From NCBI GenBank assembly GCA_905221605.1, contig CAJNDS010000691.1:493197-557196 (forward strand): a DNA stretch of 64,000 nt, in the 5' to 3' direction. Below are positions 30,165 to 40,077 of the stretch, one piece after another; position 1 is the stretch's first letter; each line of letters begins with the position of its first letter. The position numbers and the translations under genes are program-made. This stretch comes from Symbiodinium natans. Its lineage: Eukaryota > Sar > Dinophyceae > Suessiales > Symbiodiniaceae. The notes under the pieces were generated by a model. That model saw only the letters and a list, made by a program, of their open reading frames with translations, was not told the origin of the DNA and searched no databases.

Positions 30165-30589
30165 CCGCCCAGTTGGCCACCCTCGGAGCGGCAGAACATG
30201 TCCACTCGCTAGGTTTTCGTGTTCGCCATTCAGGAGGTAGCCGCGTTTAGGGTGTATAGGGTTTAGGGTTGAGGGTTGAGCGGTTAGGGTTTAGGGGGGG
30301 GTTCAGATTTGTAAGTTAGGGCGGGGGCTACTGAAGGTTTTGCGGGGGTGCATCTGCTCGGGCGGCCTCGGCGGATTTATTTTCTGCTTTTGTAAGGGGA
30401 ACAGGTGGACGTGGTAGAATTCGGGGCCTGGACAGACAGCATCTGACCTCACCCTAAACCCACCCACCACCCAGAGCCTTTCAACCTTAAACCCACCCCC
30501 CCCCCCCCCCCCCCCCCCCCCCCGCCCCCCTTTCGTCCAACAAGTTCAGTCTGCCACGCGGTTGCTTCAGCAATGCTTCGGGCGTGTAG
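30165..30589 (+). CDS. Two unlinked candidate exons
   Basis: 30165-30212 (acceptor GTGTCAG, donor GTTTTC): AQLATLGAAEHVHSL. 30550-30589 (acceptor AAGTTCAG, donor GTACTG): SATRLLQQCFGRV. Both have good borders, but phases 1 and 0 do not match directly, so a further exon would be needed. A C33 run (30497-30529, broken by one G) lies between them. Confidence 0.25.
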
Positions 30590-30774
30590 GTACTGTTACA
30601 CGTTGTGGATGCGAGGTCAAGACAAGCGCCGTCCTAAACTCCCGAGGCTCAGAAGTCTTAAGTTCCCAAAGCCCTTTAACCCAACAAAGCCCTAACCCCC
30701 TCCCACAAAACCCGCTAAACCCTAAAGCCCCTAGGGAGCCACTCCTCACCAAGTCCTCTGAAGAGGCTCGCTTT

Positions 30775-30833
30775 TTTTTTTTTGAGGGGGGGGGGGGGGG
30801 GGGGGGGGGGGGAGGGGGGGGGGGGGGGGGGCG
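30775..30833 (+). repeat. Poly(T) then long poly(G) tract
   Basis: T11 then almost 48 G with two A and one C. Matching long homopolymers occur at 30497-30529 (C), 44564-44590 (C), 51847-51876 (G), 60566-60609 (G) and 60713-60732 (C). Lengths of such runs are unreliable in assemblies. Confidence 0.9.
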
Positions 30834-31036
30834 GAGGTTGGGATCTCCAAACCCTCAAACTATCCCCAAAACCTAGAAACATAAGCCCCGAAACCCAACA
30901 ACCTTCAGGGTTGAGGCTTCAGGGTTCAGGTTTATGGTTTCGGGTTGAGGACAGTTTAGGGTGTAGGGTTTAGGGTTTAGGGTTTAGGGTTTAGCGTTGC
31001 CCACCCCTAGGTAGGCCGCTTGCCCCAGGCCATGAC

Positions 31037-31226
31037 CTGATTCCCAAGGGAGAGTTATTCCCTCCCGGAGTCGCAAGATTTGCGAGGGTCTAGGGTTTAG
31101 GGTTTAGGATTTGAGGTTTAGGGTTTAGGGTTTAGAGATAACACGGCGTGTAAAGTCATTTCTCAACATCGCATCGTAAGGGAGCCCTTCCTGGTAGACC
31201 CTTGAATGCTGCAGAAGGTTTGCTGC
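31037..31226 (-). CDS. Candidate minus-strand exon pair
   Basis: Exon 31226-31143 (acceptor CTACACCAG, donor GTTATC) reads AANLLQHSRVYQEGLPYDAM then LRNDFTRR; exon 31089-31037 (acceptor ACCCTAG, donor GTCATG) continues in phase 0 with TLANLATPGGNNSPLGI. The intron is a 50-bp telomere tract. Soluble, unrecognised. Another frame of the second exon (QILRLREGITLPWESGHGLG) is also open. Confidence 0.35.
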
Positions 31227-31623
31227 CTGGTGTAGTATTCGGATGGGGCCGGGGAGGGGGGGGGGGGGGGGGTTCGTGTTCAACGTTCACTGTTCAGGGT
31301 TCAGGGTTTCTGAGCAGTTTTGCTGCTTTCAGCTGCCACGATATCTGAGTGGCCCTGCCTAAATTTGCTGGATTTGAACCAACCCAAACCTAAAGCCTAG
31401 ACCCTAAACCCTAAGTCGTAGACCCTAAAACCTAGACCCTCAACCCTCAACCACCCTCAACCCTAACCCTCAACCCTCAACCGCAAGAGTGACTGGGGAC
31501 TGGTGGGTGTCTGGGTGGACTCGAGGTCTGACGTGGCTTGGGTACGTAGACCTTGAGCCCTCTAAACCCCTAAAGCCCTAAACCCTAAACCCTAAACCCT
31601 AAACCCTGAGCCCTATAGCCCCA

Positions 31624-31765
31624 TAGTCCTAAACCCTAAACCCTAAACCCTAAACCCTAAACCCTAAACCCTAAACCCTAAACCCTAAACCCTAAACCCT
31701 AAACCCTAAACCCTAAACCCTAGACCCTAAACCCTAAATCCTAAACCCTAAACCCTAAACCCCCG
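31624..31765 (-). repeat. Telomere array CCCTAAA
   Basis: About 20 units, mostly perfect, one CCCTAGA. Confidence 0.92.
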
Positions 31766-31769
31766 AAGA

Positions 31770-31862
31770 CCTTGAACCCGAAGCCACGCGGCAGGTGGTC
31801 CTGTATTTCGCCAGCCACACGGTAGTCACCAAGCTCCAGGCCATGAAGCTTCAAACCCATAC
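31770..31862. other. Candidate exon, strand undecided
   Basis: Between a CCCTAAA array and a TTTAGGG array. Minus strand: LHGLELGDYRVAGEIQDHLP then RGFGFK to a GTCTTC donor. Plus strand: EATRQVVLYFASHTVVTKLQ then AMKLQTHT. Both are fully open with usable borders; I cannot choose. Confidence 0.3.
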
Positions 31863-32329
31863 AGGATTTAGGGTTTAGGGTTTAGGGTTTAGGGTTTAGG
31901 GTTTAGGGTTTATTAGGGTTTATTGGGGTTTAAGGGTTTAGGGTTTTGGGTTTCGTGTTCGGGGTTTAGGGTCTAGGGTCCAGGTTTGGGGGTTCAAGGT
32001 TTCGGGTCCACCTCCTAAACCCGGATTGAAACCCAGATTAGAGAAGTGTCCTTCCAGGAGTCGCCTGGGTTTAGGGTTTAGGGTTTAGGGTTTAGGGTTT
32101 AGGGTTTAGGGTTTAGGGTTTAGGCCTTGGGATGTAGGGTTTAGGGTTTAAGGCAACTGGTGGTAAGCCCTAAACATAAACGCGCCCCAAAGCAGAAATT
32201 CTTGGGAACCTTCGGTACCCCTAAACCCTAAACCCTAAACCCTAAATCCTAAACCCTCAACCCTAAACCCTAAACCCCATGCCCGTCATTCCCTTCTTCC
32301 AGGATGCCCAGGCGGACACTTGTTCCTTT

Positions 32330-32480
32330 TTTTGCTAAGGGGTATAATCAGGGACCCCTAGAAGTGACCCTTGATCTTCTTCCCCTATAGAACCCCTATA
32401 CATATATATATATATATAACCTAAATAACCCCCGAAGGTCCCTTTTGAGGATCCCTCCTTTTTGTCTCCCTTTTTTTGTT
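32330..32480. other. AT/hairpin-containing spacer
   Basis: Contains ATATATATATATATAT near 32402 flanked by CCCCTATAGAACCCCTAT and by AAGGTCCCTTTTGAGGATCC; probably another element, but no clean TIR was found. Confidence 0.3.
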
Positions 32481-32549
32481 AACACTCAGGTAAACGTCTA
32501 ACTATGCTTAGCAACACACCGTCATAAAGCTGCAGAGAAACGCGCCTTA

Positions 32550-32685
32550 TAAAGAGAGCCCTAAAGCCTATAAACCCTATAAACCCTAGAAACCCTGTAA
32601 ACCCTATAAACCCATAAACCCTAGACACCCGATAAACCCTACAAACCCTATAAACCCTAAGCCCCATAAACCCTCATTAAGAAAT
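32550..32685 (-). repeat. TATAAACCC minisatellite
   Basis: About 13 imperfect 9-bp units (CCCTATAAA, CCCTAGAAA, CCCTGTAAA). Same derived unit as at 9690-9805; its translation gives the GFIGF periodicity in minus-strand frames. Confidence 0.85.
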
Positions 32686-33094
32686 CCCCAACCTCTCAGG
32701 CAGGGCAGAAGCCAACAGATCTGTCAGCTTGCAGACAGCAGTTGCAAGGGCCCTGGGAAGCCCATGAGCCCCCCCCGGGGTGGTTGTGTAGTGGGGGGTT
32801 TAGGGTTTATGGTTTCGGGTTTAGGGTTTAGGGTTTAGGGTTTAGGGCTACATAGGGGGATTTATGGGTAGTTTTATAAATTAGGGTCTTCTTTTGTGGT
32901 CGTCATACAGGGTGTCGTATTCTACAGGGGGACCCAAACCGGGGTTCTGACTTAGAGGACTATGTATATGCGTCCGCACGCCACGTTCTGCACACCCCCT
33001 CCCAATGGTCGTCCCCCACATGGCAATCCCCCACCTCAGCTAGACACAGACCAATCGTTTCAGATACGACTGCCTGCCAACTCAACCACCCCAG

Positions 33095-33560
33095 CTCAAA
33101 TTCTACTCCAAGAACTATCGCAAACACCCTACTCACATTTCAGTTATAGTTTACCCAAGATCTCAAGGAAATACCTTATACACACATTTTAGTTAAAATC
33201 TACCCAAAGAACTTTGGCAACCACCCTACACACACACACACACTTTAGTTATAGTTATACTCTCCCTCAAGAACTCTTTAAACCACCTCTAGCTCTAGTT
33301 GCCGCTCAAGTTGGCCGGATACTAATGGGAATGATAGTAGCCCCTATTGTTATCCCTATCAAGGTCTGTTAGTATAAGGGGGAACATCCCAAATTATAAC
33401 TAAAGCGTGTGTAGGGTGTTTGTTAGAGGTACTGAGATACCGAAAGTTAGTTTTTTTTGGGAAATGCCCACGTGGAGTTTTTACACGTTAAAACATGTGT
33501 ATAGGGTGTTTGCTAAAGTTCTTAGGGTTGATTACAACTTTGGGATTAAGTTAGGCTTGC
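33095..33560. mobile_element. Long inverted-repeat element with a family B piece in the loop
   Basis: Left arm blocks AAGAACTTTGGCAACCACCC, CACACTTTAGTTATAGTTAT and TACACACATTTTAGTTAAAA are repeated inverted at 33395-33530 (ATTATAACTAAAGCGTGTGT, AGGGTGTTTGCTAAAGTTCT, ACGTTAAAACATGTGTATAG). Arms are themselves about two copies of a 68-bp unit. The loop holds CTGTTAGTATAAGGGGGAAC, the B signature. Confidence 0.65.
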
Positions 33561-33624
33561 TGGGGGTGAAATTCCCACGTGGATCGAGTCCTCTAGGCAA
33601 CCCTACAGGGAAGGTCGAGGGTTC

Positions 33625-33785
33625 GGCTGTTGGGAGACCCAACTCAGGGAGACCCAACTCAGGGTTTAGGGTTTAGGGTTTAGGGTTTAGGGTTTAGGGT
33701 TTAGGGTTTAGGGTTTAGGGTTTAGGGTTTAGGGTTTAGGGTTTAGGGTTTAGGGTTTAGGGACACAACTCAGGGAGAGGGGCCG
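33625..33785 (+). repeat. Telomere array flanked by a duplicated target
   Basis: GGGAGACCCAACTCA occurs twice in tandem (33631-33660), then about 14 TTTAGGG units (33661-33762), then GGACACAACTCAGGGAGAG. The AACTCAGGG phrase thus brackets the array. Confidence 0.85.
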
Positions 33786-33867
33786 GGGAGGGGGTGCACA
33801 TGCCGCCATTAAGCTCATTACTTTGGGGGTCAAGAGCTCAACCCGACACCTAAACTTGAAACCCTGA

Positions 33868-34028
33868 ACCCTAAACCCGAAACCCTAAACCCTAAACCCT
33901 AAACCCTAAACCCTAAACCCTAAACCCTACACCCTAAACCCTAAACCCTAAACCCTAAACCCTAAAACCCTAAACCCTAAACCCTAAACCCTAAACCCCA
34001 AACCCCAAACCCCAAACCCCAAACCCCA
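33868..34028 (-). repeat. CCCTAAA array grading into CCCCAAA
   Basis: About 15 CCCTAAA then five CCCCAAA units; mirrored by TTTAGGG/TTTGGGG at 34105-34230, on the other side of the exon at 34030-34106, so the two arms could pair. Confidence 0.9.
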
Positions 34029-34029
34029 G

Positions 34030-34106
34030 ACCGCCACCGGTTCCTCAGGCTGAACTGCCTGGGCCGCTTTAAAAATGGTCCATCCTCAGTCCGCCCGGAG
34101 CACAGG
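34030..34106 (+). CDS. Candidate exon in the loop of an inverted telomere pair
   Basis: Acceptor AACCCCAG (the last CCCCAAA-type unit), donor GTTTAG (the first TTTAGGG unit), phase 1 to 0: RHRFLRLNCLGRFKNGPSSV then RPEHR. Basic; unrecognised. No linked exons found. Confidence 0.33.
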
Positions 34107-34380
34107 GTTTAGGGTTTTAGGGTTTAGGGTTTAGGGCTAGGGTTTAGGGTTTAGGGTTTAGGGTTTAGGGTTTGGGGTTTGGGGTTTGGGGTTTGGGGTT
34201 TGGGGTTTAGGGTTTTAGGGTTTAGGGCTTAGGCTCTAGGCTGCTGTGTCATTGTGCCAGAAGTGTTTAGGGTTTGGGGTTTAGGGTCTAGGTCCAGAGT
34301 GCACATAAGCAACTGGGGGCCTTGTCTTTGGTTCGGGGTTTAGGGTTTAGGGACTCAGAATTAGACCCTAAACCCTAAAC

Positions 34381-34466
34381 CATTGTGTCCAAGTACTGAC
34401 GCGAAACACCCGGGAAGAGTCTGGGAATAAAGACATCGCACCCGAACATGGCGGCCAAGGCAGTTC
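34381..34466 (-). CDS. Candidate minus-strand exon
   Basis: Strong minus acceptor TTGTTTTTCAG, donor GTTTAG, phase 1 to 0: TALAAMFGCDVFIPRLFPGV then SRQYLDTM. Compact globular composition; unrecognised. Upstream minus frames to 34573 are open but probably intronic. Confidence 0.38.
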
Positions 34467-34559
34467 CTGAAAAACAAGGTCACACGGGCGGTTTTAACCC
34501 GCGCAAGGCAGTGTTCGCACATTGAAAGGGGTTTTTTGGCAGATGTATTTTTCAGGACT

Positions 34560-34775
34560 TGGAGTGACTGCAAGGTGGTGTGCTGTAGGGAAGTACCACG
34601 CCTGCCAGTATTTTCAGCATTTCGCAGTGTTTAGTTTGGGGATATGTTTTTGCGATTTCTGCGCGTTTTCGGGTTTTGTGTTTTGTGAGTGTTCAAGGTG
34701 GAACGGGGTATCTGCAATGTGGTCTTATGTTGAAAAGTGCCACGCACGCCAGTGTTTTCAGCATTGACATGCGAC
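34560..34775 (+). repeat. Diverged direct duplication, about 144-bp spacing
   Basis: GTACCACGCCTGCCAGTATT then TTCAGCATTTCGCA near 34593 is repeated as GTGCCACGCACGCCAGTGTT then TTCAGCATTGACA near 34737. A plus frame beyond it (34926-35126) reads CCTKRRKRCKYQCFGHGRN, cysteine-rich, not assigned. Confidence 0.6.
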
Positions 34776-35281
34776 ATGCTGAATCAGCATTTCGCATGTT
34801 TTGTTTCGGGGCTGGAGGGTTCAGGGTGCAACGGGCTTGCAGTGGTTCAAGTTTAGGGCTGTGGGGTTGCGTAGAGACGTTAAGCACGGAAAGCACCGTT
34901 TTCGTCGCGAAAGGCATGGACGGTTGTGACAGATTTTCTTGTTCCACATCCTTGTGCAGTATGTTGTACAAAGAGGCGCAAACGCTGCAAATACCAGTGT
35001 TTTGGGCATGGACGCAATATGAATGACGTTCTTATTCCGCCCCCACCCCCCAACAAGAAAACCGCAATAATTCACCAAGAAGTGCCGAAACTAGCATCTT
35101 ACCCAGGGCCGCTAACAACCGTGTGAGCAAAAACAAGGAACCACAGCTCATGAAGCGTTACCCTTACTTGGGGAATGTGGGGCCCTTATGCCCCCCCTCC
35201 TTTCCACCCCCCTGCTTCCTTGCGATCAATTCTGATGTAGACCCTAAACCCTAAACCCTATAAACCCTAAACCCTAAACCT

Positions 35282-36309
35282 TCAATTCTCAGGTAGACAG
35301 CTTGTCATTGGCCTGGTGGATTGCCAGTTGTGGCGAAACGCTGCTGAGGCGCGCGTGGGGGAAAGCGCCAAGTGGGACGTAGGGCACGCTGTTCAGGGTT
35401 AGTGTTTAGGGTTCAGGGTTGAGGGGTAGGCTTGGGGCGGGCTAAGTTTTAGGGCTTAGGGTTCAGGTCATTCAGGTCACTTGGAGTTTCATGGTTCGTT
35501 CTAGCTGAGGTTGTAAGCAGGGAAATTAGGGGCCATTCCTTTTTGGGGGTTTAGGGTTCAGGGTTTAGGGTTTAGAGGTAGGGTTTTGGGGGTTAAGGTT
35601 TAGTTAGGGCTTAGGGTTCAGGTCACTTGGAGTTTCATGGTTCGTTCTGACTGAGGGGTCGTTCCTTTTTATTTATTTATTTATATATATTTTTTTTTTT
35701 TGGGGGGGGGGTTCAGGGGGGTTTAGGGTTTAGGGTTGCGGGGTAGGGTTTCGGGGATTAAGGTTTAGGGCTTCGGGTTCAGGGCACTTGGTCCGTTCTA
35801 ACTTCGGTTACATGTAAGGGCACTTGGGCTTCTCTTAACCACTCCTTCCCTTCAAGGACACCCTTGCAGACTTTATCGCCTGACGGAGCCCTTGACCCTT
35901 CTACCCGAAAGTGCTCAACCCTAGTGGCCCTAGTTAAGCCCGAAACCCTAAACCCCCAAACTCCCCGGCTTGGAGCTGAAGGCTTTCTAGGGTTTAGGGT
36001 TTAGGGTTTGAGGTTTAGGGGCTTAGGTGTCTAGGCATTTAGTAGGGTTATATATATATATAGGTTTCCAAAGCGTGCTGGGTTTAGGGTTTGTCTTCGG
36101 GGTTGAGACTACCCTTCGGGGGGCTCTTGTTGTTGTTTTGTTGTCGGTTTGATGGGCCAACGACGCCGGCGGCGAGATGAGACATAATGAGACAGTTTCT
36201 CATGCAGTAATGGCCCTAAACCCTAAACCCTGAACCCGAAATCCTAAACCAGTCCTAAGCCCTTGTGAAGGGAGCGACGCAGTCCCGTGCCTGAAAGCCG
36301 GCGATTCAT
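35282..36309 (-). CDS. Minus-strand five-exon gene, about 114 aa, unknown
   Basis: Exons 36309-36250 (ATG), 36198-36113, 35986-35954, 35920-35862 and 35388-35282 (TGA); phases 0, 2, 2, 1 all match. Product: MNRRLSGTGLRRSLHKGLGL, KLSHYVSSRRRRRWPIKPTT then KQQQEPPE, KPSAPSRGVW, VEHFRVEGSRAPSGDKVCK, and a tail ending SCLPEN. The arginine-rich N-terminus would suit organelle or nuclear targeting. Two donors are GTTTAG. The last intron (473 nt) holds a duplicated block and T/A-rich sequence. Against it: a plus-strand frame over 35292-35377 (RQLVIGLVDCQLWRNAAEAR) is equally good and would contradict the last exon. Confidence 0.38.
35470..35660 (+). repeat. Direct duplication of a 40-bp block
   Basis: GGGCTTAGGGTTCAGGTCA and CACTTGGAGTTTCATGGTTC then GTTCT occur near 35450-35505 and again near 35605-35655; a third partial copy (GGGCACTTGGTCCGTTCTAA) is near 35790. 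Confidence 0.65.
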
Positions 36310-36569
36310 GAGTTAGGGTTTGGGGTTTTGGGGTTTAGGGTTTAGAGTGTAGGGTTCCAGGGTAGCAGAGAGAAGGGGCGGCTGAGGGTTTAAGGATGGT
36401 ATGGTCTTCTTGAGTTCCCCCCCCCCCTCCCCCCCAAGACTTCGACCCACCAGCTTTAAGAACTTCAGACCCGTGCCCCCCTACCTTCTACTCAGTAGAC
36501 TCCTGACACATGCGAGCCTTGGGGCCTAAACCCTAAATCCTAAACCCTAAACCTTAAATCCTGAACCAG

Positions 36570-37115
36570 CTTCCAACACTAACCACGAGCGGTGGGATGA
36601 GCAGCCTCGGCAGACAGGAGTCTAACAAACCCTAAACCCTAAACCCTCAACCCTCAACCCTCAACCCTAAACCCTAAACCAGGACTCACACTGGCTCAAA
36701 GAAACCGTGGAGCATCTCACTGGCCTGGAGTCGTTGCCGGGAGCCTCAGGATCTGGGAGCATGTGGGTTCCGGGGTTTAGGGTTTTGGGTTTAGGGTTTC
36801 GGGTTTGGGGTGGTAGAGTTTACGTCGAAGTCGTGGAATGACCATCACCGTGGGGCAGGGCTCGAGGCACAACCATCGCGCCTTCGCAAGATACCTGCCA
36901 CTTTCATTCGTACGAAGGAACCCTGCATAGTCCCTAAACCCTACACCTTACTGTGGTTGCTACCCTGTTTCTTCCGGTTAGCTTTTCAAAATACGCCATC
37001 ACAGAAATTGGCTACGGAAGCTGGTCACCAGGTGAGGCAGTGGGGGAGACAGGGTGAGTCAGTGCATCTTGACAAGTTGTCATGTTGGTATCAACCTTCC
37101 TGCAGTTGCGGTTGA
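36570..37115 (+). CDS. Plus-strand four-exon gene, 3' part
   Basis: Exons 36570-36591, 36702-36766, 36817-36909 and 37005-37115 (TGA) join in phases 1, 0, 0. Product: LPTLTTS, TVEHLTGLESLPGASGSGSM, then SLRRSRGMTITVGQGSRHNH with RAFARYLPLSF, then KLATEAGHQVRQWGRQGESV and a Cys-rich end SCSCG. The last acceptor (CCATCACAG) is good. An uninterrupted frame over 36810-37115 is an alternative without the third intron. Divergent from the minus-strand gene that starts at 36309. Unrecognised. Confidence 0.38.
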
Positions 37116-37412
37116 ATTTGCCAGGCCTCGACGAATGTAGGGTTATCTAGATTGTGGGCCCTGCTTGGTACGCTAAACTATGGGGGCAAGCTACGAGGAA
37201 CCCGAATGCAAGTCAAGCAATGCTACCGAGGCAATAGTGGGGCCGAGTCAGGACGGCACTTGAGTAGATGGTCGCAACCCCTAAACCCTAAAACCTCAAC
37301 CTTAAACCTTAAACCCTAAACCCTAGTTTTTAAGAGCCTCCGGCTGGGAATTGTTGGGTTTCGCGCACTTCAACCTGCCCAAGCAAACCCAGACGGCAGG
37401 TGATCAACGAGC

Positions 37413-39019
37413 ATGGGGTCTCGAGCGGCGTTTGAGGAACGGAGGTAACTGCCCAGGGGGACTATCCGAACCCTAAGAGGTTCTGTGGTCCATAATTATG
37501 CCTCATTGGGGATTCTTGTCTGTAGTGCAACTAGGGCGTGTTTGTCCCAATTATAGGTTTCAGTTGGTCCCCAAACTACCCTCGCAGCTTGGGTACTCTA
37601 CCTGGACTCTACCTCGGAACCCCAAGCCCCCTCAACTGCCTGAACCCTCTAAACCCTAGACCCTAAACTGCCCAAACTCCTTCCTAAACACCCTAAACCC
37701 TCAACCCTAAACCCTAAACCTTAGAGCCTACATATAAATCCGGACCCCCAAAACCTGCGAAAGGGTTTGTTTTGGTTGAGGCCGTGCCTGCTGGAGCTAC
37801 TCATGTGTATCCCAGAGGAGGCATCGAACCGGAAGGCTGCAGCGTGGGATTGAGGGTTCAGGGTTTAGGGATTGACTGCGACCGGGAGTGCTGTTCAGGG
37901 TATAAAACTTCTAAACTTGGGATGTTCCTCCCCTTATGCTGACAGTCCTTCATCGGGATCCGAGACCCCCTACTATAATCCCGATTAAGGACTGTTAGTA
38001 TAATAAGGGGAAACCTCCCAACCCTAAACCCTAAATCCTGGGCGTTTGGGGTGCGTAAGGAGTTGGGGTAGCCGTAGCCCTACACCCTAAACGCTAATTA
38101 GCAGCGAGGGTTTGGGGGGTTTTGGGTTGAGGGTGCAAAGTTCCCGATCATGGGGCTTTTTCCTTTAGTTACGGAGTCCTATGCCGCCCCACCTCCCTAG
38201 CTATGCCCGGTTTAGGGTTTAGGGTTTAGGGTTTATAGGGCTTAGGGTTAGGTCCCGCGTCGCCTTCGTGAAGTCTGTTTTGGGCCTCATGTTGGGTCGC
38301 GGGGGTGGGTAGGGTGGAGTTTTAGATTTCGTCATGTCCGTTGCAGGGTTTCGGGTGTCCACGGCACTGAGGTACCTGACAACTTGAGAACCCCCAACCC
38401 CTATTTCAATCCGAATCCTACAGTCAGAACCCACACCGTACCTTTTTCCTAAGGTTCCCTAACGAGAATCTGCTATGGCGTGCTGTGCTAGAGGCACAAG
38501 CGCAAGAAGATCGCTTAGGGTTTCGGGCCTGGTGCGAGCAGACAGAGTTCCAGAAAGTGAGATCCAGACAGAGACTGGTTTAGGGCTTGAGGGGTTTAGG
38601 GTTTAGGTTTTAGGGTTTTGGGTTTAGGGAGAGAGAGAGAGAGTGAGAGCGTGCAGAAGAAAACATTGCTGTAGCAAGACGAGGAACATTAAGACCTTAA
38701 TCTTTAAGGTTTAAACTTTAAGAACAGCAAGATAGTACTATAAGAAGACTGGTGGGCATGGTTTATTGCCAAAGGCGCGTATGCTGCGGTCTCCTAGCAA
38801 TGGCATGTGGATCTTTCAGTGTTGACGCTTATATATTCAGCATTTAGGATTTCAACTGTTGCTTATCACATGGAGAAGCTGTCCGAATTCCCAGCAAAAG
38901 AACTGCTGTCCGTGCTAGCAGCTGAACTTTGTCCTGTGGCTTTTTCCTGGGGTTGCAATGCCCTCTTTGATTCATTCGAAAGTTTGGGAGATGCCCCGGT
39001 TCGCCAAGGTTTGAACTAG
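37413..39019 (+). CDS. Plus-strand six-exon gene, helical protein of about 172 aa
   Basis: Exons 37413-37444 (ATG after an in-frame TGA), 37781-37843, 38252-38304, 38347-38371, 38454-38577 and 38798-39019 (TAG). All five junctions are GT-AG and in phase (2, 2, 1, 2, 0). Product: MGSRAAFEERR, then CLLELLMCIPEEASNRKAA, SRVAFVKSVLGLMLGRG, FPNENLLWRAVLEAQAQEDR with LGFRAWCEQTEFQKV, and a 74-codon last exon with HMEKLSEFPAKELLSVLAAE. It is helical throughout. LLELL-x-x-(I/L)-PEE occurs in importin-13/transportin-3 type karyopherins, but this protein is far shorter, so I call no family. The 408-nt intron holds a complete family B element; the last donor is GTTTAG. Confidence 0.52.
37917..38011. mobile_element. 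MITE family B, copy in an intron
   Basis: TTGGGATGTTCCTCCCCTTA at the left against TAAGGGGAAACCTCCCAA at the right, with GACAGTCCTTCATCGGGAT and its inverted partner ATCCCGATTAAGGACTGT inside. It lies within the intron 37844-38251. Confidence 0.8.
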
Positions 39020-39122
39020 GGGATTCCGAAATTAGGGGGACCTTATTGGGGTCCTCATTCTACAGGAATCCTACTTTTTGGGGGTCTATATTAAGGGTCC
39101 CTCATTTCGTACACCCCCAACT
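39018..39122. mobile_element. Diverged family G-type element at a gene 3' end
   Basis: TAGGGGGATTCCGAAATTAG ... TCATTTCGTACACCCCCAACTA pair imperfectly; it starts at the stop codon of the preceding gene, so its left end would be the 3' UTR. Confidence 0.5.
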
Positions 39123-39238
39123 AGGTTGGGCCTTGGAACAACACTAACGAGTATGGTACGGACGGAGTGGCCATAAGTAGCCACGCCCCACACCGACCTC
39201 TTAGACAGGCAAGCCTCCACCCCCTAAACCCTTAACCC

Positions 39239-39541
39239 TTAAACCCTGAACCCAAACCCAACAAAGCTCCTACTGTTTGATGACTCCAACCCACCCCCCC
39301 TCCCTGGTTTCGCTCCCCAGACGATGTTCGATAGGAGCTCCCTGCCTTGCTTGGTGTTAAACAGCAGGCTGGACCTTCTCGAGATCGGAAAACGCTCATG
39401 CGCAAATGTACAATGCGTTGCCGTGCGCTTGTGATGAATGAATGCGGCAAGCGATCGCAATTTTGGAAGAGTTGAGGCTGCCGTGTGCTCTGCGGTGACT
39501 GGGATGCAGAGGCTGCATTTGACCTCTCTTCGCGCGAGCAA
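39239..39541 (-). CDS. Minus-strand open frame of 100 codons
   Basis: Starts MLARREVKCSLCIPVTAEHT and stays mixed in composition (KLRSLAAFIHHKRTATHCTF, LFNTKQGRELLSNIVWGAK) to a telomere-derived end (GFGFRV). Convergent with the plus-strand gene ending at 39019. The real C-terminus would be a donor before about 39260. A plus frame over 39438-39665 is also open, so this is uncertain. Confidence 0.33.
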   Translation of the reverse strand: MLARREVKCSLCIPVTAEHTAASTLPKLRSLAAFIHHKRTATHCTFAHERFPISRRSSLLFNTKQGRELLSNIVWGAKPGRGGGLESSNSRSFVGFGFRV

Positions 39542-39659
39542 TAATTGTAGATACAGTCAAATCAGATGTCTTTGGCCGCCTTTCTGTCAGATCTCCTGTC
39601 TGAGCATGACGTGCCCAAAAGGCGCCCTAAAACGGAGCCATGAAGCGACCGATTTCAAA

Positions 39660-40060
39660 AGTTGACATTCCTAAGTTGGGGGGTAATCTAGGAATCTAAG
39701 AAATTGCAGAGCTGTAATTCCTTAACTTCCTAGCGCACGGCTACCTTTTGAACTTAGAGAATGTTGGCTAACTACTAAATTCCTTCGGGCGAGTGGATTT
39801 GTCTTCCGATGTATCGTAAACAACAACATAAACTCCTTACGTTCCTAAACTTCCTAAACTAGTACTTGGCTAAGGATCCAAGTAATCTGAGAGACGAGGC
39901 AAATCTTGAAGACTTTCATGCCGTAACATCCGAAATGAGGGCTGAAACATCGAGAGATTGAAAATCTTAGTATAGCGAATATTCATGTTTATATCCATAC
40001 CAAAGTTTGAATAGGAGATCGACAAGAAGCAAAATATTTTAAAATATGTGGTATTTTCAG
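39660..40060. other. Unique AT-richer stretch, no gene seen
   Basis: No telomere-like motif, no convincing frame. Probably left flank of the fold-back element that begins near 40078. Confidence 0.4.
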
Positions 40061-40077
40061 AAGCAAGATCCAAGTTG

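Noticed and set aside
34926-35126. Transposase zinc-ribbon (CCTKRRKRCKYQCFGHGRN)
   Set aside because: Cysteine spacing fits no zinc-ribbon I can name, and no DDE-like sequence lies nearby.
37781-37843. Importin-13/transportin-3 assignment
   Set aside because: LLELL-x-x-IPEE is suggestive, but the deduced protein is about 170 residues against roughly 900 and the rest shows no match I can recall.
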